From Euonymus europaeus (lineage: Eukaryota; Streptophyta; Magnoliopsida; Celastrales; Celastraceae), in contig OY756958.1 of assembly GCA_963580455.1 (NCBI GenBank), positions 29,524,501-29,588,500 on the forward strand: a DNA stretch of 64,000 bases, in the 5' to 3' direction. A model generated the notes under the pieces. The model did no database searches. It was not told the origin of the DNA and saw nothing but the letters and a program-made list of their open reading frames with translations. This document shows positions 12,121 through 23,822 of this stretch, piece by piece. The position numbers were made by a program, and so were the translations under genes. Positions within the stretch are counted from its first letter, which is position 1. Every line of letters starts with the position of its first letter.

Positions 12121-14467
12121 ATGGTCAGTCTTTGTTCTTCGTCTTTTTTTCCCCTCTCCAAGACGTATATACGTATCCCAGTCAGTTGATTCTCTTCTAG
12201 ATGATTGTTATGATTTGACTCGGCGAATTGCTCTCGATGTTATGCGTGTTCAGTTTAACGTTTTGGGGACACTTTCGTTCTCGGTGATTGATTTTATGTG
12301 ATCTAATTGGTTATTCTCGGTTTTCGATCTCGGCATTTCAGATCTAGACTTGATTAACTCGTCGCTGTCTGTTTGTTGTGCCTTCTATTTAGTTTACATT
12401 GGGAATTAAGACTCAGATCCATGCGTGCCACTTAATTCTTTTTAACATTGTTGATCAGGTTCTTATCAGTAATAGATACTGCCAGAATTTTCCTACACAT
12501 GCTTAATTGCAGCGGAGTAGTGGAATTTCAGGCTTTAATAAGTTTGCAAGTGAAATTTTATGGTATTTTTGGATATTTTCTTAGTGTAGGATATTTCCCT
12601 AAGAATGGGGATATGTGATTTAACTATTAAAGTAATTTTTTCGTTTATAAATAGCAGCATTGATAGGCTACACTGGATTGAGAAGGGTCTGTGTAATTTT
12701 TTTGTAGGAGACATGTCCATCTGTAAAAAGTATCCTACTTCTGGATTCTGAAGGAAAGCGAATTGCAGTCCAGTATTACTCGGATGATTGGACGACAAAC
12801 AATGCAAAGGAAGCTTTTGAGAAAGCTGTATTCACAAAGACTCAAAAGACAAATGCCCGGACTGAAGGTAGCTATGTCTTTTGTTTTTCTGTGTTGGCCT
12901 TTCCATGTGTATACTTGATTGTGGCCTCTCTTGTGCTATTTAGTAATTTCAGGTTCATTGTAGTCGATTTCAATTTATTTGGCAATGTACCAAGCTCTTC
13001 ATCATGTTTTATGTCTTGGCTCATAGAGTCATGTTCACTGTTTCTTTTTTGTTTTAGTAATAGATTTATTGAAAATTATGTGAGCACTCATTTCTGCTAG
13101 ACTTTTGATGGGGCATGATTAGAGATACTGTCAATTGAATACCTTAACATTGAGTTGATTCAACCTGATGAAACAAAGATATGGGTCCTCCATTTTTTGC
13201 TCTTCCTTCTTGATATCTGAACAAGGCAATGGTGGAGCAATGCTGGTGCTTGATATATTGTTTCTGAATTCTTGTTCATCTGTTATAACATTTTACTTCT
13301 ATTTCATCCACAGCGGAGATCACCATGTTTGAGAATAATGTTGTTGTATACAAATTTGTCCAAGACCTTCACTTTTTTGTCACCGGGGGTGATGATGAAA
13401 ATGAACTCATCTTAGCAACAGTTCTTCAGGGATTTTTTGATGCTGTTGGCATCCTACTAAGGTTTGCTACTTGTTTTCCAATTGCTATGTAATTCTATAG
13501 ATTCTGATATTATTAAAAATGTTCAGATTCAACATTATTTTTCTTTTTAATCCTTTTCCAGAGGCACTGTGGACAAGAAAGAGGCGCTTGAGAACTTGGA
13601 TCTGATACTTTTATGCCTTGATGAAATTGTTGATGGCGGGTATGCAAAATATGTGTGCCTTGAAATCATTACCTGAATTTGCTGCAATGAATATGCAGAC
13701 ATGCTTCATAGTTTTCTTGTCTTCTGTTAATTGTACTTGGGAAAATATTAATACTAGGTAACTAGATACTAAGAGTCGTACATGGTGAAAGCATAAAATA
13801 TCTTATATTAAGGCCCATTTAAACAGACTTTTCAGTACTGGATGAATGTTTGCTGAAATTTGGATTCGTAAGCTGTCTTCGTGATCTTTTACGTTGATGA
13901 TTCCTGTGGTGTCTTCGTTTATTTGTGTTGGGTACAGTGGGTGCTGCCATAAGTATTGTCTTGGCAACCCATTTGCATACATCTTTCTGTTGCAGATGGG
14001 CTACTCGTACAAATATATTATATCTGTCAAGCTGCGCTGGTTCTCTTTATCGGAATGGTGAAATGAAATAAACTAATATAAACTGAGGACTCCAATGCTT
14101 TGGGAAGATTTTGCTTGAAGAGTCGACACTTCTGTTTTCTTGTTTCATTATCTCGTGGCAGCGGAATTTGTTTTTGATTGCTTATGTTGTGAACTTGTGC
14201 AGTATTATTCTTGAAACTGATGCAAGAGTCATTGCGGGAAAGGTTGCAAGTCATAGTATCGATGCTGCAGCTCCTTTGTCTGAGCAGGTAGTTTAACTAT
14301 GGTTCTTCAATTCTATTTTCACCGTTATTCTTAACAAATTACAAAATTGAGTAAAATATAGAAAACTATTGTAGCCATAATCTAAAATGTACCCTGGTGT
14401 TTTGCAGACGATAACTCAAGCATTGGCCACTGCTCGAGAACATCTAACAAGATCCCTTCTTAAATGA
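12121..14467 (+). CDS. Coatomer subunit zeta (COPI coat)
   Basis: Six coding exons: 12121-12123 (ATG only), 12708-12867, 13314-13461, 13562-13639, 14203-14287 and 14408-14467. They give 177 residues. The product reads [19 protein letters not shown], then [61 protein letters not shown] and [17 protein letters not shown]. The end is [19 protein letters not shown]. This is the full longin-like zeta-COP fold, which pairs with gamma-COP in the cytosolic COPI coat for Golgi-to-ER and intra-Golgi transport. All junctions keep frame with GT..AG introns. The one-codon first exon is inferred: exon 2 begins in frame with GAG straight after its acceptor, and an ATG|GTCAGT donor lies about 580 bp upstream. 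A different first exon remains possible. Confidence 0.9.
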
Positions 14468-15622
14468 TGCTTGCACCAGAGAAAAGCAAAAGGGATCTCT
14501 TTTTCTGTATTTTGATTTGTGCTAATATTAGATGTGGGGATGAATATGCATCATTTTTGCTTGATGTTGCTTTCGACAAAGCTGTGGTTGATGCCACTAT
14601 TAGGTCCTTCAGGAGACGGTTGGCTTTCGCATCAATATGGAATGCATCATATGAAGTTAGACCACCCACAGCAGTGGTTCTGCGCCAGTTTAAAGATTCA
14701 CTTTTGTCATCTAGTTCATTTCTGACACATCAGTTATTGCAAAGTCATCTCTATAATATTGTTTTGCCACAGTAGTGCGCCCGACCTCGTGCATCATTAT
14801 TCATGCGTAATTTCTTATTTTCAATTATAAAAGTCAGTTCGTGTCGCTTACGATGCGCTCCGGTACGAGATCGTCGTCAACTCTCAAGTAAGTTTTGGGG
14901 AGGTGAAGCTTCTGATGGCGGAGACAAAGTTACAGACCGGTGACCAAAGGCAAGATATTCGTCAACTCTCAAGCAAATTTTGGGGAGGTGAAGAAGCTTC
15001 TAACGGCGAAGGCCCCACGGCCCAGCGACCAAAGGCTAGTGTTTCGAGGGATAGAGAAGAAAATAGGGAGTACTTGACATGTATAGAGCAAGAACCGAAC
15101 GAAATTGACACTAATTAAGATTAGATACATCCCCATGCGTAGAAATTCCAAGATTCAATATCAAATGGAACGAAGCAGAAGTTCAAATCACCACATTTCC
15201 TTTATCTATTTTAATATTTATCCATTAATATTTGATGCATATAATATTTGATTATATTTTGATTAATTCATTTATTACAAAGAAATATTAAAATGATTTA
15301 GATTAATTTATATTTAAATTCACAATTAACTATATCTGTGGTCACACAAATTAATTACCATATAAATTATTTATTAATGTCAAATATTAAACGAGTTAAT
15401 AAAAAATTATTAATATTAATATCATTTGATTATTATTTAATATGGTAAGATTTGATGTTATAATAATAGTAAAATAGATTGAGTTTAATTATAAAAATAA
15501 ATATTTAAATGATTTAGAGTAACTGATGTTGTGCGCCGTTACTATTTCGAAAACTATAAATTAGTAAAAAAGTATAATTTTCCTGAAATTAAGATAATAT
15601 GTTAAGAGTATGTTGTGAATAG
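14468..15622. other. Intergenic, with a short direct repeat
   Basis: The start is the 3' flank of the coatomer gene. Within 14875-15036 two diverged direct copies about 85 bp apart share CGTCAACTCTCAAG, TTTTGGGGAGGTGAAG and CGACCAAAGG-like segments. The open frame 14903-15118 spans them and has no recognised domain. From 15180 to 15600 the sequence is simple AT-rich DNA. Confidence 0.5.
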
Positions 15623-16567
15623 TAGAGATGGCAAATGTGTCCGAATCCGTGGATTTTCGATCCGATCTGGTCAAACAGTAGAAAAATCCGTTGACTGGAT
15701 AATAGATATGGATATGGATAAAATACGAATTTTTTGAATGGATATGGATCGGATATGGATTTAGGCACATCTGATCCGAAACCCGTATCCGATCCGACCC
15801 GAATGTGCGGATATTCGATCCGATCCGATTATATCCGATTTGATTCTACCTGACACACACATATATAATATAGTTCATATACAATTATGTAATTGACAAT
15901 TAGTGTCATTAATATATTTATATACATATTATAATTGTCAATGTAGATATATATTTTTTTGTAATTTGAATTAATTGTAATTTGTAATAACACTATATAA
16001 TGGGATATGATCTCATATTACTAATTCAAATATTCAATTGACTAATATTTTTAAAACTTTAATTAGTAAAGTTAATACTGAATACTAAAAACATAATAAT
16101 GTAAACTCTAAACCTAACAATAACATTATAAATTAACATGTAACAAATGATAGCATTGTCATCAACTTTTATGAAGATGAGGTCTACCAAACTTTATTGA
16201 AGATGTTATTCATTTTGAATTTGTCAGTTGATGTAAGCATTTTGATTGGAACGTTTTATGGACTTTACACTTTGATTTTAGAAAACTTTTTATGTTGCTA
16301 GATGATTTTTGATATTATTTATACTTTAGACTTTGATTTATATTCTTAAGTTAATGAATCATGAAATTATAATTGGTGTCATAGACTAGCAAAATATGTG
16401 TCAACATGTTATATGGATAAATCCAATATCCATGGAGAATATCCGAAATCCGATGGATAAGATATGAATTTAAATTTTTTTTATCCGTAGTATATGAATA
16501 TGGATATGGATACATTATTTTCATTTAGGATCGGATATGAATTTTGAGAAATCCGATCCCATCCCTA
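15623..16567. mobile_element. Non-autonomous hAT-type element, 945 bp
   Basis: The element begins TAGAGATGGCAAA and ends CCATCCCTA, whose complement is TAGGGATGG, so there are short imperfect terminal inverted repeats. It is flanked by exact 8-bp direct repeats GTGAATAG at 15615-15622 and 16568-16575. An 8-bp duplication and TAGRGATG ends are typical of hAT elements. Subterminal regions at both ends carry many forward and inverted ATCCGATCC / GGATATGGAT motifs, as expected for transposase-binding arrays. No transposase frame is present. Confidence 0.88.
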
Positions 16568-16770
16568 GTGAATAGTCTTAGTCTTATTACATGTTAAGGC
16601 ATTAAATATCATCTTCTCACATTCGTCCAGAATTTATTTCATAAGAATATAGGATATTCTTGGTAGCTTTTACACCTTCATATCAACCACCCTAAACTTG
16701 TTAAAATCTACCGTTCAGAACCACTTTGAACCACTAGTTGGTGCAGACGATGCACTCAAATGATTCATCT

Positions 16771-19700
16771 TCACTGAATGAGTACATAATCTGCATCAGT
16801 TGGGAGCATATCTCCAGCAGTGGGTGATAAGTTTTGCCGACGAACCTGAGCGTGGCTCTCCGCCTCGTGCTGAAACATCTTAACTAACTCTTCAAGCTCC
16901 AACTTTCTAACTTCAACTTTCTCTTCACTGATGGGATTTTTCAGGCCAAGGTAAAGTAAACCAACGACAATGAGCACCATTCCCAAGAAGAAGAGGATTC
17001 CTGTAAATAGACCAAATGCATATGGTGTATTCTCTGCTCCAGGGATCCCATCAACGTTTATTCCAAACAGACCAGTGATGATGGAAAGAACGAGGCCGCA
17101 GCCTCCAAAAACTGCCAAATTATGAGTTACTCGAAGGCTTCTGTCCTGAATATAAGATTCAAGGAGTAAGAAATGTCAAAATCACATAATTTAATGACTA
17201 AATATTGGTTGTGGTGAATGGTTTACTCCTGTAATTTCTGTGCAGACCAACCTGCAGCCATGCACGAACAGTACTTTGCATAACATCTTGGATGGTAAAC
17301 AAACGACCACGAACTGCTTCTTGCTCCTCAATCATGGCCCTTGTGCTCTTTGTTATTCCCTCCAACAAGGTTCTTGCTGCATTTCCCCTTAAATGTTGGA
17401 GAAGCTCAAACACAATTTCCTCTCTTGCATGGAGAGACCATTTTACCCTGATAACCTGCAATGAGTGTAAAGTAAAAATATGAAGAGAATGGGAATTTAT
17501 CTTTATGTAGCATAATAAAAATATGCAAGTTACTCCGGCAAAGTACTTTCTGGACTTGTGAAGTTGCTGCAGGGAAGCCTTAATATAATATAATATTTAA
17601 TGCCCCAGCCATATGTAGAGGACACATAGATTTAACTCGTGAAAATCTCAAAACAGTTCTTAAAAAAAAAGACCTACAGACCAAATAATATCTTTTAAAA
17701 GCGAGTTATTAACAAGGTCTGCCCTGACAAAAAAGGATTTCAATAATAGTAGGATCTCCAACCCTTGCGACTTGCGAGAACAGAGCCCATAGTGAACTGG
17801 CACTATTGAAGTACAAAACCCCAGAGAAGTAAGGGAGCCCAAAATGCAGCAGGCAACCAAATATGTTGTAAGACCTCCAAATACAATCACAACAAAGTAT
17901 ACAGGTTACCCCCAACGTAGTCACATAGTAGCAGTATACATAACCACCAATCCAATTGTTAAGTAAAATGACAAATAAATAAACATCTAACTTACGCAAG
18001 CATAGAATAGATGAGTAAACAAACCTTATGTTACTTGCAAATTAACTATCAACTGCAATATTTTCCCATCAAAAAGTGATTATGGAAGTGAGCTCCACTA
18101 ATAACCTTTCCTCAATTCCTCAAGCATACAGTTGCCAACACAACAGGACTTGAACATAACAAATTCCATGCATTGCCTTAATCCTAGATTCAGTCCTTTA
18201 CATAAATAAATAAAGTAAAAATAACACTCGTGCACAAGGCACCCGTAGTGGGCAGGGTTGGGGACTAAAAAGATCCTATTTTCAAGAATTGAATCGGTTA
18301 CCACTAGGTTGCACCCTTGTAACTCTACCACTACCACTTAGTCACATGTTCACCATGGTCATTCAGATAAATGCCTTTTAAGATTTCCCTATTGTCTATA
18401 ACATTTTTTTGGAGATATTAGGGAATCATATTGATTTGCATAACTAAAGGCGAAAAGAAGGGAGAATAAGCTTTTAAGTTTTCTTAAAAGAAACAAAAGA
18501 TATGCACATAATTTGGCATCTCTCAGCAGTGTAATTTTCACTTCAAAAGGGGAAGCACACACCTGTCTCGATAATTTTCTGATTTCTTGGTTCAAAATGA
18601 TACCGAAAAGAATCATATCTTCTTGGTTTCTCCTGCCAATAAAGACCGGTTGTTAATAACAGAAAGTAGTGAAATTACTTTTTGGAGAAATAAAAGAAAT
18701 TTTCAAAGTACCTGTTCACAAACTTCAGTTCGATCTCATCTGCAGCACCAAATATGGACTTACGAAATAACCTTAGGAAAAAAAGAAAATGATAAGGTGC
18801 ATTGGGTGAATCCATGGCCCAGAGGTATTGTTGCCTTGCAACAACCTAGACGCCATGTGAAATCCAGAAAACAACCTATCTACATTAATGTGGGGGTAAG
18901 GCCGTGCCATCTTGTAACAATTTAAACATTTGATTCATCTATAAATCATATTGAAGAATACAGCACAGCACAAATGTGCAAAGAAAAGAATTTGTTAATT
19001 CCGGCTCCTTTATTTTGATTTCATCCTCTCAACCGATCCTCTACCATGGAATGATGTTGACAGTAAAAGCTTCCGTCGTGTGAGGCCCATCATACAATTT
19101 TCAAGTCATTATTGAGTGTTTAGATTGTTATATTGGTGAACTTTTTACAATAAAAGTATAAAACACCAGACTTGATAAGGTTTGAATAGAGAATCTTGCA
19201 ACCTATAGGGCTCCTATGGAATTTGGCTGGCGAGAGCACTGACTTTACCAAGAGATGAAATGTACAATAAATTACTTTAGCTTTGCTGAAATTCATATAA
19301 ACATGACATATTTTGATATTTTTCCTTGTCCTATCAAACAGATTAACAATGCCTATTATAAGATGAATGGGCATAAAAAGAAGTATGACAATATGACGGA
19401 CATAAATGAGGATTGCCATATTTTGGCAGGGAACAACAATGTTAGGCATAATAGGGTTTCCTAGAATTTATATTTACTCGTATACAAGAAAGCAGTTTTA
19501 CAATTACCTATTGGTACCAAGCGAGGAAAACAAACAACAATACTGTCATCAAAATCACCATTTAATAAGTATTTGTTGCGATGTGTAGTTCATAATTCCA
19601 TTGCAATTACATGTGCTAAGCCTAAGAAATATCACAACCATGCATCGCGTAGAAGAATTCAGTGGCTACCAAAAAATAGGAGTTTTTCATTACCTATTAT

Positions 19701-21594
19701 CCCATCTAGAAAGCCGACAAGCCAAATGTGCTATGACCTCATGGACTGTTCTTGGGGCATAAGAACCTCCAGCAAAAAGAAGTTCCTAGCAGAAGAGAAA
19801 CAGCAACACGAATCAATAGTCAAGAAAAATCGTAAAGCATACTAAAGCATGACTTTTTCCAGTCCACTCGGATTTTCATCAATCGTGATATACCTGAACC
19901 TCTGAGATACCCAAAACATTTATACATGACACGTGCCCTTTTATGTGCTGTACAGTTATTAGGAAGTTCTGTGCTTGCCAAGACCGGAGTACAATGGGGA
20001 TGTCATCCTCATCCACTAATGGATCACCAGCCGACTGTCCCAAGAGTTCAAATAACAATCCTCCAGCAACCCTAACAGGAACCTTAACAAGCCCAAAAGG
20101 CAGAATCAAACATCGACAGGGACTAAATCCATGATAATTGAATCAAAAGACATTCCCACATAAAGAATAGTATTGCAAAGAAAGAAACTATTGACTCTCA
20201 AGAATTCTATCAAACAATAAGTATAAATTCCTTTAAATGCACAATCAACAACTGGAAACTACCCACATATAATTATGGATTTGAAACATGAAATACATAT
20301 GACCCTCAATAACAAGAAGTGGCGATCAATAAAGGATGCCAGAAAATGATAACTATCAAAAGATTATAACAAAGAGCGAATTGCAATTTCAGCCAATCTA
20401 CAGATTAAAAAATACGCTCTTCATATTTTCATCTGCGGTAAAAATTCTTGACTCAGTGCAAAAGGATATTACCTAAGACTAACTAACTACACCATGAACT
20501 TTTTTCATTTCTAAAAGAGATAATTTAATTCCTTTTTAACCAAATTTTATATTGATGAGATTATTTCCAATAAAATGTACACAGGTATTCAGCATCAAGA
20601 ACACATTTAGAATTTCCTGAGACCCTAAAGAGACTTGTGATAAAAAGCCTCCGTGGTTCAGCCCACAAAAATGTTAACATTGATAATCACTACAACAAAT
20701 ATCTACTTTTCTAAGATGCATCAAGATCTAATAACTATTAAAATCTGAATCAACATGTGATGTGTTTGAAATGGTATATGTGAGGTAGACCAGCTGTTTA
20801 TTTCTCCAACTTAAAGATTGTCAAATCAGTTGACTTATATTATTTATTCATAAAACTAGCTACTTCAAATACTTTAAAAAAGTATTGACCTCATATAGAA
20901 GGTATTTCATCCGTTCACTTATCAGTCGACTTTCATCTCTCAAAGCTAAGCTGATGGCAGGATGTAACCACTGAGCATTGTTAAGCCATGCCTGAACAGA
21001 GTGATGACCTGCAGACAGATGGCACCACCATATAGGGCCTGCTGGGCGTTCCCAGTAAGGAGCTGCCAAATCTGCAACAGTAACATCATCTTCTCCATCC
21101 ATTAGTTCCCCTTGCTGTGTGGTCCAGCCAGCATTGTTTTGCACAGTTTGGACAAGTTCTGAGATTCTAGCCCAACCAATTGGCACCCAGTGACTACCCT
21201 CAGATCTTTCAGTGTTATGAAGCTGTCCTGATTGCAGGACCTGCCTATCAGTGCCAGCTACAGAAGGAGCAACTTGACTGTCCCTCAACTCACTAAGGGA
21301 AGAGAAGTCTGATATTTTGTCCCTGTCTGGTCCTGGGGAAGAAGCCTCATATATCCCATTTGTTTGTAATTGAGTCTTCGCATGCTCGCCATCTATTTTT
21401 CTGCCCAGGAACTTTAAAGCGGACTTGTTCATTAATTGCCTGGGACCTCGAACAAATTCAAAGGCACAAATAAGCCCATCTGTCCAAAGATCACTTCCAG
21501 GTGTGACATCTCCGTTGTAATAACTTTTATTGCTCTCTGGTTTCTTCATTTTAGAGCTATGGGAAGTTGTGTGATCCTCTCCCCCGTAAATCAT
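16771..21594 (-). CDS. CorA-like Mg2+ transporter family membrane protein (At1g29830-like)
   Basis: Seven coding exons: 21594-20890, 20082-19894, 19785-19694, 18771-18712, 18632-18563, 17455-17252 and 17145-16771. They total 564 residues in consistent phase. The start MIYGGED is the first ATG after an acceptor-like site near 21605, so an upstream leader intron is likely. The soluble N-terminal two thirds include LWTDGLICAFEFVRGPR, YWERPAGPIWWCHL and SWQAQNFLITVQHIKGH. Further on are GGSYAPRTVHEVIAHLACRL, FGAADEIELKFVNRRNQEDM and VKWSLHAREEIVFELL. The C-terminus has two membrane spans, about residues 449-470 and 482-508, joined by a short loop, as in CorA. The canonical GMN selectivity motif reads GIN (468-470). 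Transport of Mg2+ is therefore a family inference; this plant clade is distinct from MRS2/MGT. Confidence 0.88.
18190..18345 (-). mobile_element. tRNA-derived SINE remnant
   Basis: Read on the minus strand this intronic segment starts GTGGTAGTGGTAGAGTTACA, then AACCTAGTGGTAACCGATTC, resembling the internal A and B boxes of tRNA-derived plant SINEs. It continues with CCCAACCCTGCCCACTACGG and GTGCACGAGTG and an AT-rich tail. It lies in the CorA-like gene intron between 17456 and 18562. Target duplications were not resolved. The boxes are degenerate, so this is a remnant and not a tRNA gene. Confidence 0.55.
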
Positions 21595-23822
21595 GTGGTG
21601 GGCTACATAATACAAAAGAGCAAATAACAGTTTATTCACATTAATCATCAATAAGTAAATAACAGAATACTACATATTATTAACAAGTCATTTTATTCAG
21701 GATGGCCCTTTTATATCAACCAAGGAAACTCTTCACATGCATCTACTTTCTACAATGATCATGCTGCAGTGATGGGACTGAGAACAAGAACATTAAAATG
21801 GTTATGTCATTTATTTCTGGGGTGACATTAGTAGCCTAGTGAATGCCAAATGAGCATATTTTTCTATCCATCTGCAGCTTCCCATTCTACTACAATTTGC
21901 AGCAAAGTATACGCCAAAAATCTATAGACGATGTAAGATTTATGCCGAACTACAGTACAAACGTATGAAAAAAAGCCAACCTATAATCTCTCTCTCATTG
22001 CTATAAAAGCATGCATGAACTAAATAACTTATGGCAGGCTTCATGAAGAAAGGTGCTAAATAAGTTTCCTAAGAAACTTTCGATGGCAGGTACAATACAG
22101 AGCTTATATATAATCAAAAAAAAAATGCCATAGTTCTGAGTACTGGCCACAATGAAACCCATAGCTGCGCAAGTGACATGAAGCTCCGCTCCCAACTTAC
22201 TGTGTTAAAATATTGATTAATCTGGGTGGATTATCTAAATATCCTATTCACCCTGTTATCACTACAAGAAGAGAGTGAATTTTTTCATGGGGAACACAGA
22301 ATAAGGGAGTCCATCAGCCTACCAGTCAACTAGACATTTAAGTATGGAAAAAAATTGAATTCCATGCCGGATTGGATTTTCAATCTAGTCCAAAATGAAT
22401 AGATAAAGACTCTCCCTAAAAAGGACTGAATAAGGATCCCACATAAGAGCACATACTTAAATTGAATAGTTTGCAGATTGTATTAGAATTAAACCTTCCA
22501 AAGGCAAAGCTAAATCCTAACCCTTCCAATTATATATTTCAAAATTCACCCATTCAGGCATCTTATCAACGACAAAAATATCTCAGTATCAACAAACTCT
22601 AAAGCAATTTATACTTGATTCAAGTGCGAATTTCTCTTCCCAGATTCGTGGATCCAAACATTCAAAAGACTATAAATCAATATCGGAAGTAACATGTTTT
22701 TCAAAGTATTCAGTTCATCAATCAAGTCAGTAAAGATCGAAGAACAGCAGCACTCAGTGCCCCTCAAAACATTCTCAATTCAGCCAAGTAATTCAAATCT
22801 AGCACTCAAATCAACTCTTTTTAATATAAAAAACAAACAATTTTCTGTTTTCGAAAACACATACACGAAGCAGAACCACCAGACAAATTACAGAGAACAA
22901 TGCATGATTTTCAGTTTTCATAAGAGTATGAGATTCTAATTTACCAAAAAGTAGAAGTATCGCGCACTACGAATCCTTAGACAAGGGAAATTACAATTGG
23001 CGAGAGTGATGAGGTGTAAAGCTTGTTGAATATGAAGATGCTAACGTCCGCCTCATCTCTAGACGTCTAAAGCACGCGTGTACTGATTCTGGCGTAGGAT
23101 TCACCATCAACGTTTTAACAGTCCGGGGAGAAACAGTGGAAGCTTGGAAGGTGAAGCGGGGAAGGCACAACCGATTCACACAATCATACATCAATGTTCT
23201 CTGATTCTCTTTACTTTTTGAAACACGTGGCTCATAAAAAATTCCAAGTTTCAAGCCCATTTTGTTTGAAGAATTGGGGCGGCCCATTAAAAGTAAAAGG
23301 CATTAGATCCTCAACCCAAATTAGCCCAGCTTTCAAAGTTTCCAACGAAAAGCCCAAAAGTCCAGCCCAAAAAAAATGAAAACGGGCAATTCAATGCAGG
23401 GGAAATTTTAAAAAAAGAAAGGCAGCTATCACTGTTACTGGAAATAGAAATTAGCAAGGTTATGAAATGTAATCAACTAAATCAACGCAAAATTACAAAG
23501 GGCTTCAGATAAAAAGGGAAAAAGTAAGCAAAATAAGAGTTCGGTGTAGGGGGGGTGGGGGGGGGGTGGTGGGGGGGGGGGGGGGTGTTGCTAAGGATAA
23601 ACCAGAGTCCACTGACCCAAACTAGCACACGTGTGTTCCTACATTACATAACCAGGCAAATAAATATGTAAAATACAAACCCTCATGGCACAAGGAAGTA
23701 GCCAGCCACAAGGTCTCTTTAGACCGGTAAACATGGAATAAATTATTCAACCGCAAGTAAGCCCTTTGATTGGCCAGTTTCAGACTCACTACATGTCCTT
23801 GAAAAACCAGGAGGGGACGAAG
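21595..23822. promoter_or_regulatory. Leader intron and promoter of the CorA-like gene; 3' flank of the GIP1-like gene
   Basis: An acceptor-like TTATGTAG ends near 21606, and a donor TTTTTG|GTAAATTAG reads on the minus strand near 22944. Together they suggest a 1.3 kb leader intron, with the transcription start probably around 23000-23250. The interval 23549-23585 is almost pure G (37 bases with three T). It lies upstream of the CorA-like gene and just past the GIP1-like stop. Small open frames here show no domain. Confidence 0.5.

Noticed and set aside
18190..18345. Possible tRNA gene from A/B-box-like sequence
   Set aside because: No acceptor stem or anticodon arm can be folded, and the following sequence matches a SINE body.
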